The notes below the pieces were generated by a model. That model did not search any database, was not told the origin of the DNA, and was given only the letters and a program-made list of their open reading frames with translations. A stretch of 64,000 nt of DNA, from positions 3,958,001-4,022,000 of the forward strand of contig NZ_CP150290.1 of the NCBI RefSeq assembly GCF_038051995.1, written 5' to 3'. The position numbers and the translations under genes are program-made. Below, in pieces: positions 1 to 9,595 of the stretch. Origin of the DNA: Paenibacillus sp. FSL H8-0537. Lineage in GTDB: Bacteria; Bacillota; Bacilli; Paenibacillales; Paenibacillaceae. Positions within the stretch are counted from its first letter, which is position 1; every line of letters begins with the position of its first letter.

Positions 1-1379
1 TCGATCAAAATCGGCAAATACCGTTCCGCTTCCGCCATCGCAAGGCCACAGGTAGGCAGCGCTACGCAGGAAATCGAGCTGCGGCGCAAAGCAGAATAAT
101 GCAGGCCATCTGTCAGCTTATATTGCTCGATCAGCTCCAAAATTTTGCGTTTTTTCTGCGTCGTAATATTGGCAATAACGAGGTTCTGGTTCGGCGAAAG
201 GCGGAAGTCTCCAGTATGGATCTTCGCAATTTCACGGAGGCCCGTCATCAGCTTGTAGTCGCCTTCATCTTGAATCCGCCCGCTTTGAATGTACAGCGTC
301 AGGTTCCATTTGCCGTTTGTGCCTTTAAGCCAGCCATAGCGGTCGCCATTGCTGTCGAAGTGGAATTCGCGCGGCGCTTCCAGCTTCCAGCCCATTCTTT
401 TGTGCAGCTCGTCAACAAACCAGTCCAGACCGTGGCGGTCAATCGTGTATTTGAAACGGGCATTTTTACGAACAGAGCGATTGCCATAATCGCGTTGAAT
501 CATAACTGTTTTCTCGGCAACGTCAATCGTTTGCTCAGGCGTACAGAAGCCAATAACGCGGCCAAGCTGCGGATAGGTCGCCGTATCGCCATGCGTCATG
601 CCCATGCCGCCGCCAACGGTTACGTTGAAGCCGACGAGCTTGCCCTTTTCCAAAATCGCAATGTAGCCCAGATCCTGAGAATAAACATCTACATCGTTGG
701 ATGGCGGAACGGCCATCCCGATTTTGAATTTACGCGGCAAGTAAACCGGTCCATAGATCGGTTCCACTTCGCCAGCAGCTTCCGAGCTTTCTACCTTCTC
801 GCCATCCAGCCAAATTTCATGATACGCAGGTGTGCGCGGCGCGAGGTGATTGTTAATAAGTCTTGCCCACTCATTCACTTGCTCATGAGCCTCAGACAAA
901 TGCGGGTTAGGATTGCTCATCACATTACGATTAACATCGCCACAGGCAGCAAGCGTCGTCATGAGCTTGTCGTTGATCGTACGGATCGTCTTTTTCAAAT
1001 TCCATTTCAACACGCCGTGCATTTGGAAAGCCTGACGAGTCGTCAGACGCAGCGTTCCGTTCCCGTACTTATGGGCCAGTTCGTCCATCGCCAGCCATTG
1101 CTCGGATGTCGCTACACCACCAGGCACAACGACGCGGAGCATGAACTGGTATGCAGCCTCCAGCTTCTGCTTCTCGCGCTCATTGCGCAGATCCCGGTCA
1201 TCCTGCATATAGCTGCCGTGGAATTTCATCAAGCGGTTGTCGTCCTCCGGCAAGCTTCCTGTAACCGGATTGCGAAGCGTCTCAACGAGTGCTCCACGCA
1301 AGTAATTGCTCTCTATTTTAATATGTTCAACATCGCTCGGCGGGCCGCCGATAGGCTTTACGATTTGATCATTTGCCAT
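1..1379 (-). CDS. cysI: Sulfite reductase hemoprotein beta subunit, 3' end off window
   Basis: Catalytic hemoprotein of assimilatory sulfite reductase; takes electrons from CysJ and reduces sulfite to sulfide in the cytosol. It reads from ATG at 1379 (AGGAG about 10 nt upstream) down to base 1 without a stop, 459 codons of a family usually near 570. Near the window edge the motif [16 protein letters not shown] is visible. It carries C438 and C444, the C-X5-C pair that starts the siroheme/4Fe-4S ligand set; the second pair (C-X3-C) must lie outside the window. It follows cysJ by 36 nt, so the two form one operon. No frameshift is seen. A long open frame on the plus strand here (99-1409) is its antisense shadow. 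Confidence 0.95.
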   Translation of the reverse strand, partial: MANDQIVKPIGGPPSDVEHIKIESNYLRGALVETLRNPVTGSLPEDDNRLMKFHGSYMQDDRDLRNEREKQKLEAAYQFMLRVVVPGGVATSEQWLAMDELAHKYGNGTLRLTTRQAFQMHGVLKWNLKKTIRTINDKLMTTLAACGDVNRNVMSNPNPHLSEAHEQVNEWARLINNHLAPRTPAYHEIWLDGEKVESSEAAGEVEPIYGPVYLPRKFKIGMAVPPSNDVDVYSQDLGYIAILEKGKLVGFNVTVGGGMGMTHGDTATYPQLGRVIGFCTPEQTIDVAEKTVMIQRDYGNRSVRKNARFKYTIDRHGLDWFVDELHKRMGWKLEAPREFHFDSNGDRYGWLKGTNGKWNLTLYIQSGRIQDEGDYKLMTGLREIAKIHTGDFRLSPNQNLVIANITTQKKRKILELIEQYKLTDGLHYSALRRSSISCVALPTCGLAMAEAERYLPILI

Positions 1380-1415
1380 TGCTGCTTTCTCCTCTCACAC
1401 TCGCTTTAAGTCGGT

Positions 1416-3278
1416 TTAGTACACATCGCGCTGGTAGCGCTGCTGCTGCTGCATGTCGGCGAGATAAGCCTCTGCTTTCTCGCGGCTAATGCCGCCTTCC
1501 TGCTCAATGACCGTAATGAGTGCGGAATGCACATCATGTGCCATATGCTTTTCGTCGCCGCACACATATACATGGGCGCCGGCTTGCAGCCATTCATACA
1601 GCTCCTTGCCTTGCTCCAGAATACGGTGTTGTACATACACCTTCTCTTCCGAGTCGCGTGAGAACGCAACGTCCAGCTTCGTCAGAACGCCGTCCTTCAG
1701 CATGCGCTGCCAGTCCGTTTGATACAGGAAGTCCGTTACGAAATGGCGGTCGCCATAAAATAACCATGATTTCCCTTCCACTCCCGTTTCCTCGCGCTCC
1801 TCCATGAATGCCCGGAAAGGTGCTACGCCTGTGCCTGGACCGATCATAATAACCGGGGTTTCCGCGCTTGCCGGCAGCTTGAAATTCGGGTTGTTCTGAA
1901 TATAAATCGGCACGGTATCGCCTGGCTCCAGACGCTCTGCCGTATGAATCGAGCAAACGCCATAACGCTCGCGGCCATTTGCTTCATAACGCACGGCGCG
2001 AATCGTCAAATGCACCTCGTCCGGGTTGGCCTGGAAACTGCTCGCAATGGAATAAAGACGTGCTGGCAGCTTGCGCAAAATACCGACAAATGCAGCAGGC
2101 GACCAGTTCCAAGGCGCAAAATCCTGCACCAGATCAAGCAAATCGCGGCCGTTGATGTAATCCTTCAACTCTTTCTCCTTGCCGGGCGCTGCAAGCTCTT
2201 GAAGCCCGCTATTTGCCGAAAGCTTCGCAGCCTGCTCCAGCAGCGGCTTCGTCAATACTGTAATTTCATAATGCTTCAGAAGCGCTTCGCTCAGCGAGCC
2301 TTCTTCGCCTTTTTTGTTAAATGGAACCTTCTCATCCGCGCTCCAGCCCAAAGCCTGAATCAGCTCGTCTACAAGCTTCGGATGATTTTCTGGAAAAAGA
2401 CCCAGACAATCGCCCGGCTCATATTGCAGGCTCGATCCGTCAAGCGACAGCTCCAGATGGCGCGTCTCGCGGTCTGAACCGCGACCGTTCAAATTAATGT
2501 TCGCCAGCACTTCCGCATGAAACGGATTTGTACGCGAATATTCGGATTCAGTCGAGCTAACCGAAGCCGTTGTGGATACAGCTGCTGGCTGTGCAGCTGC
2601 CGATCCATTCAAACGCTCGTTTAGCGCTGCCGCAACTTGATTGAACCACTCTGCTGCCGGCTCATCATAATCCAAGTCGCAATCGATACGCGGCGTCAGG
2701 CGCTTGCCGCCCAATTCCTCAAGACGAACGTCGAAATCTTTACCCGTCTGGCAGAAAAATTCATACGAAGTATCACCGAGCGACAGAACGGAGAAATACA
2801 ATTCATCCAGCTGCGGCGCTCTTTTGCTATATAAGAACTCATGGAAGGAGATTGCATTATCCGGCGGTTCGCCTTCTCCATGGGTACTTGCAATAATCAA
2901 TAAATTTTCAACCTTCTTCAAGCCATTAGGCTTGAATTTGTTCATTGCGGACAATGTAACCTGGAAGCCGTTTGCCTCAAGCTTGCTTGCAAGCTTGCCG
3001 GACAGCCGCTGGCTGTTGCCTGTCTGTGATCCAAATAAAATCGTCACTTCTCGCGAGCCTGCTGGCTGAGCGGGTGCTGACAGCGCTTCACCTTCTACAG
3101 CAAGTGCTGCGCTTAATTGCGGCTCTGCACTAATAGGGGCAAAAGCTGCTGTGCTCTGAACTGCGGACAAATATCCGCATAACCATATATGCTGCGATTC
3201 CGTCAAAGTTGGCAGAAGGCGGTTAAGAAGCTCAACCTGCTCCTGATTAAAAGGACTGTTCGTCACCTGAAGTTGCAA
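1416..3278 (-). CDS. cysJ: Sulfite reductase [NADPH] flavoprotein alpha subunit
   Basis: Diflavin reductase that passes electrons from NADPH through FAD and FMN to CysI. An N-terminal flavodoxin domain begins near residue 77 (ILFGSQTGNSQRL). The C-terminal ferredoxin-NADP-reductase-like half has RLYSIASS (FAD binding), GPGTGVAPFRAF and the classical end RYQRDVY. About 620 residues, slightly longer than enterobacterial CysJ because of an extended N-terminus. Two in-frame TTG codons (3281 and 3278) compete as start; AGGTGG at 3285-3290 lies 3 nt from the first and 6 nt from the second, so 3278 is preferred. There is no in-frame ATG near it. First gene of cysJI. Confidence 0.95.
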   Translation of the reverse strand: MQLQVTNSPFNQEQVELLNRLLPTLTESQHIWLCGYLSAVQSTAAFAPISAEPQLSAALAVEGEALSAPAQPAGSREVTILFGSQTGNSQRLSGKLASKLEANGFQVTLSAMNKFKPNGLKKVENLLIIASTHGEGEPPDNAISFHEFLYSKRAPQLDELYFSVLSLGDTSYEFFCQTGKDFDVRLEELGGKRLTPRIDCDLDYDEPAAEWFNQVAAALNERLNGSAAAQPAAVSTTASVSSTESEYSRTNPFHAEVLANINLNGRGSDRETRHLELSLDGSSLQYEPGDCLGLFPENHPKLVDELIQALGWSADEKVPFNKKGEEGSLSEALLKHYEITVLTKPLLEQAAKLSANSGLQELAAPGKEKELKDYINGRDLLDLVQDFAPWNWSPAAFVGILRKLPARLYSIASSFQANPDEVHLTIRAVRYEANGRERYGVCSIHTAERLEPGDTVPIYIQNNPNFKLPASAETPVIMIGPGTGVAPFRAFMEEREETGVEGKSWLFYGDRHFVTDFLYQTDWQRMLKDGVLTKLDVAFSRDSEEKVYVQHRILEQGKELYEWLQAGAHVYVCGDEKHMAHDVHSALITVIEQEGGISREKAEAYLADMQQQQRYQRDVY

Positions 3279-3315
3279 CAAAATCCACCTCTCATAAACA
3301 TGAAATCATACTGTT

Positions 3316-3416
3316 TTAAAATATAGGAAAGGATATGATTTTCTCATCCTTTCTCTATATTTCTCGGACTGAAACGCGCCGCGCCGCCAAAGGACGGCTT
3401 TCGGCCGTTTCACCTT
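3316..3416 (-). repeat. Bi-palindromic dispersed repeat, copy B
   Basis: Read on the minus strand, unit 1 is AAGGTGAAACGGC, a small hairpin (ACGGC-N5-GCCGT), CCTTTGGCGGC and GCGCGTTTCA. A spacer TCCGAGAAATATAG follows. Unit 2 is a second inverted repeat, GAAAGGAT...ATCCTTTC. The same order recurs at 38537-38633 and, with a different second unit, at 60201-60302. It lies in the gene-free stretch 3279-3713, between moaA (upstream on this strand) and cysJ, and no coding sequence was seen there. Confidence 0.8.
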
Positions 3417-3447
3417 GTAAACTGCGCTTACACACTTTAGTCCATCA

Positions 3448-3477
3448 TTAATATTCAAACTAACATATTAAGTGCAA
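3448..3477 (-). promoter_or_regulatory. Candidate sigma-A promoter of cysJI
   Basis: On the minus strand TTGCAC (3477-3472) and TATTAA (3453-3448) are separated by 18 bp. Transcription would start near 3441, giving a leader of about 160 nt that contains the whole palindromic repeat at 3316-3416. No SAM riboswitch or T-box pattern was recognised in this leader. Confidence 0.4.
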
Positions 3478-3538
3478 TCGGGCAATGCGCACATTTCCAC
3501 CTAATTTTTCCCAAAAAGTCGATTCAGAAGCAAAATGC

Positions 3539-3582
3539 GGCTAAATCCGAGTGAAATGGGGGTATTTTACCCTGATTTAGCC
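3539..3582. repeat. Nested inverted repeat in the moaA-cysJ intergenic region
   Basis: Outer arms GGCTAAATC (3539-3547) and GATTTAGCC (3574-3582) enclose inner arms GGGTA and TACCC (3560-3572) with a TTT loop. There is no T-run after either arm, so it is not a simple terminator. Role unknown. Confidence 0.6.
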
Positions 3583-3648
3583 TTATAAATTAAGAATTAT
3601 GATGATTTCCATTAGAAAAAGTGATAGACGATTATGATGTTTTTTTCA

Positions 3649-3681
3649 CAAAAAAAACCACGCTTCTCGCAGAAGCGTGGT
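3649..3681 (-). terminator. Rho-independent terminator of moaA
   Basis: Perfect 11-bp stem ACCACGCTTCT/AGAAGCGTGGT (3657-3667 and 3671-3681) with a 3-nt loop, followed on the minus strand by a run of eight T. It sits about 33 nt past the moaA stop. Confidence 0.9.
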
Positions 3682-3713
3682 GGGAGGGCCTTAGCCGGTC
3701 ACTCTTTATGAAA

Positions 3714-4733
3714 TTAGCCGCCGATATGGGACATTTCGATTTTTGCTGGCGACTGGGTACGGGTAGCCCGTTCCTCCGAATAACGATCATCGCGATTCGT
3801 CCAAATGCGGGCGATGGATTCGCGAATCGACTCATCCGTTTCGTCACCGCGCAGCAGCTCCATTAAATTATAGCCCTTCGAGGCGAACAGGCAGGTATAC
3901 AGCTTGCCTTCCGCGGAAATGCGTGCCCGTGTACAGCTACTGCAAAAGGCGTCGCTTACGGAGGAAATAAAACCGATTTCCCCCGATCCATCCAGATAGC
4001 GGTAGCGTGAAGCAACCTCGCCTGCATAATGGGCTTCCACCGGCTCAAGCGGCAGGTGCTCTTCCAGAAGCTGCAAAATCTGCTTGCTTGAAAAAACGTG
4101 ATCCCACTTCCAGCCATTTGAATTGCCCACATCCATATATTCAATGAACCGAAGAATATGCCCCTTTTCGCGAAAATAAGCTGCCATCGGCCATATATCC
4201 TGATCATTGGTGCCCTTCTGGACAACCATATTGACTTTGACTGGCATGCCTGCCGCAGAAGCCGCTTCAATGCCATCCAGCACGGCCTGTACGCCGCTGC
4301 GGTTTCCGTTCATTAGCCGGAACCGCTCGTCATTCAGCGAATCCAGACTGACCGTTACCCGCCGCATTCCAGCTTCTGCAAGTGCAGCAGCCGATTTGGG
4401 CAGCAGAACCCCGTTGGTCGTGAGTGCAATATCCTCAACGCCCGGGATTGCATTCAAGCGCTTGATCAGCGTTGGCAAATCTTTTCTAAGCAACGGCTCT
4501 CCGCCAGTAATTCTAAGCTTCTTGACACCCAATGATACAAAAATCGTTACGAGCCGTTCTATCTCATCAAAGCTGAGCACCTTGTCCTCAGGCAAAAACG
4601 GATAGTCCTTGCCGAAAATTTCGGCCGGCATACAATAACGGCAGCGGAAATTACAACGGTCGGTAACAGATAAACGCAGGTCCCGCAGACCACGGTTCAA
4701 TTGATCCTTTATTGAATGCTCCAAGCTCCTCAC
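3714..4733 (-). CDS. moaA: GTP 3',8-cyclase, radical SAM, first step of Moco synthesis
   Basis: Radical-SAM enzyme converting GTP to 3',8-cyclo-GTP in the cytosol, the first committed step of molybdenum cofactor synthesis. The N-terminal cluster motif is CNFRCRYC (about residues 27-34, CX3CX2C). The second cluster is in [10 protein letters not shown] with a later CLF cysteine. The protein ends in Gly-Gly, as active MoaA proteins do. Length 339, normal. Start choice is open: GTG at 4733 or TTG at 4724, the latter with GAGGTG 6 nt upstream. Divergent from mobA over about 150 bp. No Fnr-type site was seen here, unlike the other Moco genes of the window. Confidence 0.95.
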   Translation of the reverse strand: MRSLEHSIKDQLNRGLRDLRLSVTDRCNFRCRYCMPAEIFGKDYPFLPEDKVLSFDEIERLVTIFVSLGVKKLRITGGEPLLRKDLPTLIKRLNAIPGVEDIALTTNGVLLPKSAAALAEAGMRRVTVSLDSLNDERFRLMNGNRSGVQAVLDGIEAASAAGMPVKVNMVVQKGTNDQDIWPMAAYFREKGHILRFIEYMDVGNSNGWKWDHVFSSKQILQLLEEHLPLEPVEAHYAGEVASRYRYLDGSGEIGFISSVSDAFCSSCTRARISAEGKLYTCLFASKGYNLMELLRGDETDESIRESIARIWTNRDDRYSEERATRTQSPAKIEMSHIGG

Positions 4734-4885
4734 CTCAGGTTATACAAAAGAGAATATTGTTAAATCATAGCTTCATACTTTACACTATGGTAAATAGCGA
4801 ACAAGTTCCTTACATTATGAATAGAGGTCAAGTATTTGTCAATGTTCCTAACATCAACGAATTATGGAAAGCAAGGTGAACGAGG

Positions 4886-5488
4886 ATGAACCTGGAAGCT
4901 ATTGTACTTGCAGGAGGAGAAAGCCGCCGCATGCAGCAGCGTAAAGAATTGCTCGTTATTAATGGCAAGCCTGTTATTCAAATCATAACCGAGCAGCTAA
5001 GTGTTCTAACAGACCGCATTTCTATCATTACTAATGAGCCTGAATTATATCCCTTCCTTGCTCCCTCTATTACATTTAAGCCTGATATCTTTCCAAGTCT
5101 TGGCCCGATTGCCGGACTGCATGCCGGAATGAGCGATCAGGAACCGGACACGGTTTACGTTGTCGCGGCCTGTGACTATCCACTGCTCACCGCTGCGCCT
5201 TTTATTGAAATGCTGGCGCTGCTTGGCAGCCATCCAGCCAAAGATGCTGTCATCCCGATCATCGAGGAGCGAAGCCATCCTTTGTTTGCCATCTTCCATG
5301 GACGAACGCTGGGCAAATGGGCCGCCGCGCTGTATAGCCGAAATCTGAAGGTCATGGATGTGTTCCCCCAGCTGTCCATCATTCCTTACAAGCCTGACAA
5401 TCCGGCGATTGCCAAGCAGTTCATTAATATGAATACGCCGGAGGATTATCAGGCCATTCTATCTAGCGTAAACGGCCTTTCGCCGTAA
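4886..5488 (+). CDS. mobA: Molybdenum cofactor guanylyltransferase, first paralogue
   Basis: Transfers GMP from GTP to Mo-molybdopterin to give the MGD form used by DMSO-reductase-family enzymes such as the nitrate reductase at 12.9-15 kb. The nucleotidyltransferase loop IVLAGGESRRM is at residues 6-16. VVAACDYPLL carries the metal-binding Asp, and a C-terminal NMNTPEDY is typical. 200 residues. Good ribosome binding site (AAGGTG, GAGG) before ATG 4886. Its last codons and TAA lie inside a partial copy of the window's palindromic repeat (5465-5490), so the C-terminal residues NGLSP may be repeat-derived. A second, diverged mobA is at 16251-16880. Confidence 0.9.
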   Translation: MNLEAIVLAGGESRRMQQRKELLVINGKPVIQIITEQLSVLTDRISIITNEPELYPFLAPSITFKPDIFPSLGPIAGLHAGMSDQEPDTVYVVAACDYPLLTAAPFIEMLALLGSHPAKDAVIPIIEERSHPLFAIFHGRTLGKWAAALYSRNLKVMDVFPQLSIIPYKPDNPAIAKQFINMNTPEDYQAILSSVNGLSP

Positions 5489-5490
5489 TG
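5465..5490 (+). repeat. Partial palindromic repeat, copy E
   Basis: AGCGTAAACGGC, CTTTC, GCCGTAATGG forms the first small hairpin of the dispersed repeat (ACGGC/GCCGT). It contains the mobA stop codon and lies between the converging ends of mobA and the ABC exporter, with that exporter's TAG at 5492-5494. Confidence 0.6.
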
Positions 5491-5491
5491 G

Positions 5492-7210
5492 CTAGACCGT
5501 GCTGTATTGGGCTTGATGCAGCTTGCTGTAAATGCCTCCTGCCGCAACCAGCTCTTGGTGCCTTCCTTGCTCGGCTATGCCGCTCTCGTCGACGACAATG
5601 ATGCGATCCGCATTTTTGATCGTCGTCAGGCGGTGGGCAATGACTAGCGTCGTTCTGCCTACGGACAGGTCGGACAGCGATTTTTGAATCGCGACTTCCG
5701 TCTCCGTATCCAGTGCCGAGGTCGCTTCATCGAGGATGAGAATCGGCGGATTTTTCAAAAACATTCGAGCAATCGACAGGCGCTGCTTCTGTCCACCCGA
5801 AAGCTTGACGCCGCGCTCTCCAATAATGGTATCCAGCCCTTCAGGCATTTTTCTGATCAAATCTTCAAGCGATGCCCGGCGCGCCGCCTCCCATATTTCG
5901 TCCTCTGTTGCCTTCAAGTTTCCATAAGCAATATTTTCGCGAATGGAGCCCGAGAACAGGAACACATCCTGCTGCACGATTCCAATATTTTTGCGCAGCG
6001 ATTCCAGCTTAATGTCCCGAATATCTTTACCATCTACCGTAATACTGCCCGCAAGCACATCATAAAACCTTGGCAACAGGCTGCAAATCGTCGTTTTCCC
6101 TGCGCCAGACGGCCCGACAAATGCCACAGTCTCTCCAGCGTTAATATCCAAATTGATTTTCTGCAAAATCATATTGTTCGTTTCATAACCAAAGCTCACG
6201 TCATGAAAACGGACATTACCGACGACTTTTTTGAGCTCTGTCGCATTTGGCCGATCTTCAATATCAGGTTCTGTATCAATGATTTCTGTGTAACGTCTGA
6301 AGCCGGCGATGCCTTTTGGATAGCTTTCGATGACCGCGTTGATTTTCTCAATCGGGCGGAAGAAAATGTTCGAAAGCAAAATGAACGCCATAAATTCACC
6401 CATATCCAGCTTGCCCTGAATAAAGAAGTAAGCGCCGCAAATCATGACAAAAATCGTAACGAGACGCATCATCATATAGCTGACAGAAATGCTTTTCGCC
6501 ATCGTTTTGTAAGCGAGCAGCTTCGTCAGGCGGAAATTTTGGTTGTCTACGGAAAACAGCTTTTTCTCATGCTCTTCGTTCGCAAACGATTGAACGACGC
6601 GAATGCCGCCGACATTGTCTTCAATACGGGCATTAAAATTGCCGACATCGCCGAACAATCGACGGTACGTTTTGCTCATTTTGCCGCCGAAGACGATAAT
6701 CAGCCAAGCCATAACCGGAATAATGATGAAGGTTATAAGTGCAAGCTCGAGGTTAATGTAGGCCATTAGCGAGAAGGAGCCGATAAGCGTCATAACCGCA
6801 ATAAATACATCCTCTGGTCCGTGATGCGCGACTTCGCCAATATCATTCAGGTCATTCGTAATGCGGCCGATCAAATGCCCCGTTTTGTGATTGTCGAAGA
6901 AGCGGAAGCTGAGCTTTTGGATATGGTCGAACATTTTGCGCCGCATATCCGTTTCAATGTTAATGCCTAGCATATGCCCCCAGTAGGTTACGACATAATT
7001 CAGCGCCGTATTGAGCGCATAAACGGCAAGCAGCCCCGCACAGGCAGCAACGATCAGCGTCCAATTCTGGCTGGGAAGCAAATCGTTAATAAATTGACTG
7101 ACCGCAAGCGGAAAAGCCAGCTCCAGCAATCCGGCAAGAATGGCGCAGCCGAAATCAAGAAAGAACAGCCCCTTATAGGGACGATAATACGAAAAAAATC
7201 GACGCAGCAT
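5492..7210 (-). CDS. ABC exporter, fused membrane and ATPase domains
   Basis: Type IV (MsbA/MdlB-like) exporter half-transporter, expected to work as a homodimer in the cytoplasmic membrane. Six transmembrane helices occupy about residues 1-310. The ATPase domain has GPSGAGKTT (Walker A), LSGGQKQR (signature), [12 protein letters not shown] (Walker B with intact catalytic Glu) and the H-loop IAHRLTTI. All catalytic motifs are canonical, unlike the split pair at the right end of the window. 572 residues. Substrate cannot be told from sequence. Convergent with mobA with a 3-nt gap. Its upstream stretch (7211-7405) shows nothing recognisable. Confidence 0.9.
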   Translation of the reverse strand: MLRRFFSYYRPYKGLFFLDFGCAILAGLLELAFPLAVSQFINDLLPSQNWTLIVAACAGLLAVYALNTALNYVVTYWGHMLGINIETDMRRKMFDHIQKLSFRFFDNHKTGHLIGRITNDLNDIGEVAHHGPEDVFIAVMTLIGSFSLMAYINLELALITFIIIPVMAWLIIVFGGKMSKTYRRLFGDVGNFNARIEDNVGGIRVVQSFANEEHEKKLFSVDNQNFRLTKLLAYKTMAKSISVSYMMMRLVTIFVMICGAYFFIQGKLDMGEFMAFILLSNIFFRPIEKINAVIESYPKGIAGFRRYTEIIDTEPDIEDRPNATELKKVVGNVRFHDVSFGYETNNMILQKINLDINAGETVAFVGPSGAGKTTICSLLPRFYDVLAGSITVDGKDIRDIKLESLRKNIGIVQQDVFLFSGSIRENIAYGNLKATEDEIWEAARRASLEDLIRKMPEGLDTIIGERGVKLSGGQKQRLSIARMFLKNPPILILDEATSALDTETEVAIQKSLSDLSVGRTTLVIAHRLTTIKNADRIIVVDESGIAEQGRHQELVAAGGIYSKLHQAQYSTV

Positions 7211-7405
7211 TTCAAAATCACTCTCTCATCTCTAGATTAGGTTCACAAGCGTATTCCTGCTAATCCGAATCATCCCCATCAACCCATGCCCCAATTATAG
7301 CATGATTGCTGCGGACTGGCGTGCGAATCTCCCTATAGATTTCCAAAATGATCGCGCCCTGCGCCCTGTTCTTAATCTTGTGCTTGTGCTTATTCTAAAC
7401 CTTGC

Positions 7406-8380
7406 TTAAATAACGAGATGTCCCTGTCGATCAGCGGGTCCAATCGTTGCCTCAAGCCCTGAATGGAAAGTAAGGAAATCACTCTCTACCCCGTCGCTGA
7501 AAATAACACCGTCTTCCGGCATTTGCGACGTGATTCGCAGCTTGCGCTGCCCGTTGATCTGCCCGAACACAATCGAAGCTGCGGTCGTCCGGCTTGGAAA
7601 TGGCTCTCTCACTGTAAAATAAAGCGAGTCCGCCGACCAGTCCAGCCGCCGTTTTGCCTGCTCCTCAGGCGCGCCTAAATTTTCCGGTGTGAGCGTCAGC
7701 GGCTGGTGTGTCGCGCTGCTTACAATGCCCGCCGCCCCGGCAAGAATGCTGCGCAGCCAGCCGCTTGCGCCGAGGCCAGTCGACACAATGATGCCGCTTG
7801 AAGAATGCTGCTCGGCATGCTGCTCGAGCTTAATTTCATACCGTGCGGATACATGGGTTTTGCGTCCGATAAACAAATCGTTAACGCCGTATAGGCACTG
7901 GCCATTGTTGAGCTGCGCCATTGCCAGCGTAACAGGCTGAACCCGGCGCTTGCCGCGCAGCACCTCGGGAATAAGCAGGCGCAAATCGCCAACCGTGAAG
8001 GGCAGCAGCACGCCTTCCCAGCGCTGCGGCTCCGGATTGACGCCAATGAGCGGCTGGCGGTCCAAATATTTCAGCGTACCCGCGACTAGTCCATCTGGGC
8101 CAATTGCGACGACGATATCGTGGTCGCCGAATAGGAAGCTGGGCACATGCTCGCGATCCAGCACTTGAACTCTGCCCTGCTGCTCCAGCTCGCTTACCGC
8201 CAGTGATACAGCATTTTGATACACGTCATTTTCCAGCCAATAGTCGCCAAAGTCAGCGCCAAGCCGCTCAATGTAAAACTTCGCCTGCTGCACCGTATTG
8301 TAGCGAACGAGCAGCTCCTCCAGCCTCGTCTTCCGCTTTACGACGATAAACTTTGCATCTGCACCCGCTGCCCGGCTCAT
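7406..8380 (-). CDS. NAD-kinase-fold protein with degenerate catalytic motif
   Basis: The fold signs are those of NAD/diacylglycerol-type kinases: IVVAIGPDGLVAGTLKYL where NAD kinases have GGDGT, then GVNDLFIGRK where they have an NE/ND loop, then VSTGLGASGW where they have a TPTGSTAY-like loop. The first Gly of GGDGT is Pro and the Thr is Leu, so ordinary NAD phosphorylation is doubtful while nucleotide binding may remain. 324 residues. Its ATG overlaps the stop of the SPFH gene by 4 nt (ATGA), so the two are translationally coupled and probably act together. Often labelled sugar kinase in related genomes, for which I see no evidence. Confidence 0.65.
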   Translation of the reverse strand: MSRAAGADAKFIVVKRKTRLEELLVRYNTVQQAKFYIERLGADFGDYWLENDVYQNAVSLAVSELEQQGRVQVLDREHVPSFLFGDHDIVVAIGPDGLVAGTLKYLDRQPLIGVNPEPQRWEGVLLPFTVGDLRLLIPEVLRGKRRVQPVTLAMAQLNNGQCLYGVNDLFIGRKTHVSARYEIKLEQHAEQHSSSGIIVSTGLGASGWLRSILAGAAGIVSSATHQPLTLTPENLGAPEEQAKRRLDWSADSLYFTVREPFPSRTTAASIVFGQINGQRKLRITSQMPEDGVIFSDGVESDFLTFHSGLEATIGPADRQGHLVI

Positions 8381-9441
8381 CGTCCTGCCCCTCCTCTGGC
8401 TTCCGCCTTGCCCGAGCCCGACGCATTGCCAGCTCCGGGAATCAGGCTTTGCAGCAGATCCGGCGAAATATTCAGCTGCCCAATCCGCTCCGCTTTTTCC
8501 GCCATTTCCTGGAAAGCAATCGCAATGAGCTTATTCGAATCCATGCCCATATTCGTCATCGCTTGCAGCACATACGGCTGGGTGTCATGCAGCGACTTCA
8601 TAACAGCGGCGAGCTCATACGCCTTGGCATCCGCCTCAGACCGCCTATTCGCAGCAGCCAGCTCAATTATCGCTTGCTTCTTCTCCTCAAGCTGCGTATC
8701 AAATTGCAGCTGCACCTCTTTAAGCTCGTTTTGCTTCTGGCGCACCGAGCGCTCCGCATCAAGCTGCGCTTCGCGAATTTGCCTCTTCTTCAGCTCAACC
8801 GCAATATCCGTGTTCAGCTCATTTTCCTTCACGCGCCGCTCCTGCTCTATGGAGGAATTTCGCCGCACGTACAGCGCCTCATCCGCATCCTGAAGCATTT
8901 GCTCGCGCGACTGCGCTTCAAGTGCCCGCATCGTCTCCTTGTTCGGCAGCACCGCCAAAATAGATAAGCCCATCAGCTCGATGCCCAGCTTCGTCAGCTC
9001 CTCATGCTGGCTGATGTCCTGTCTAATCATTTTCGCCAGCCGTTCGCTCGATTGGATCGCTTCCTTAAGCGGCAGCTGCGCCAGCTGTTTCTTCGTCAAC
9101 ACCTTGGCAAGTTGAATCATACGCTGGGACAGCTTAAGCGGATCGTCGGAAATATAGGCTTTTTTCTTTATGTTGTACGTATAATTCATAATTTCCATCA
9201 TTTTGCGGTAGTCCACAATCCGGTAGGTCAGCTGTCCCTGCACCGTTACCGTCTGGTAATCGCGAGTAATCTCTTCAAACATAAACGGCACATCGATCGA
9301 GGAAATCGGAATGACGACCACCGAGGACGCACGCTCATAATAATAGAAGGACAGACCAACGCCCTCTTTCACAACCTTCCCGTTCTTCACCTGAATAATA
9401 TAATCGCTCGGTTGAAACTTAACGAATTCGAATCCAAACAT
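8377..9441 (-). CDS. SPFH/Band 7 domain protein
   Basis: Prohibitin/flotillin-like protein. The SPFH domain covers roughly residues 10-190 (VVVIPISSIDVPF, TVTVQGQLTYRI, LGIELMGLSILAV). A long charged coiled coil rich in E, K, R and Q follows from about 190 to 285, and a Gly/Ala-rich tail ends it. No transmembrane helix is visible, so membrane attachment would be peripheral or through partners. SPFH proteins build oligomeric membrane microdomains. The coupled downstream NAD-kinase-like gene suggests a dedicated partner. Upstream, 154 nt separate it from two small unknown genes on the same strand. Confidence 0.85.
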   Translation of the reverse strand: MFGFEFVKFQPSDYIIQVKNGKVVKEGVGLSFYYYERASSVVVIPISSIDVPFMFEEITRDYQTVTVQGQLTYRIVDYRKMMEIMNYTYNIKKKAYISDDPLKLSQRMIQLAKVLTKKQLAQLPLKEAIQSSERLAKMIRQDISQHEELTKLGIELMGLSILAVLPNKETMRALEAQSREQMLQDADEALYVRRNSSIEQERRVKENELNTDIAVELKKRQIREAQLDAERSVRQKQNELKEVQLQFDTQLEEKKQAIIELAAANRRSEADAKAYELAAVMKSLHDTQPYVLQAMTNMGMDSNKLIAIAFQEMAEKAERIGQLNISPDLLQSLIPGAGNASGSGKAEARGGAGR

Positions 9442-9595
9442 GGCTCGTTCCCCGCTTCCGTTTTCAATATTGTCGATTTGATAATATCTAAATGATAATT
9501 GATAAAAACCATACTGTCAAACCGACATTATAAAAACAAGCCCCGCCGTCACGAACCCAGCGACGTTGGAGCTTTATAGCGAAGGCTATACTCAC

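Noticed and set aside
99..1409. Long plus-strand open frame of 436 codons
   Set aside because: Antisense shadow of cysI; low-complexity composition with no domain, while the opposite strand encodes a clear CysI.
1594..1956. Minus-strand frames overlapping cysJ (also 1406-1669)
   Set aside because: Out-of-frame readings of cysJ, no own start signals.
5684..6769. Plus-strand open frame of 361 codons
   Set aside because: Shadow of the ABC exporter at 5492-7210, which has all ABC motifs.
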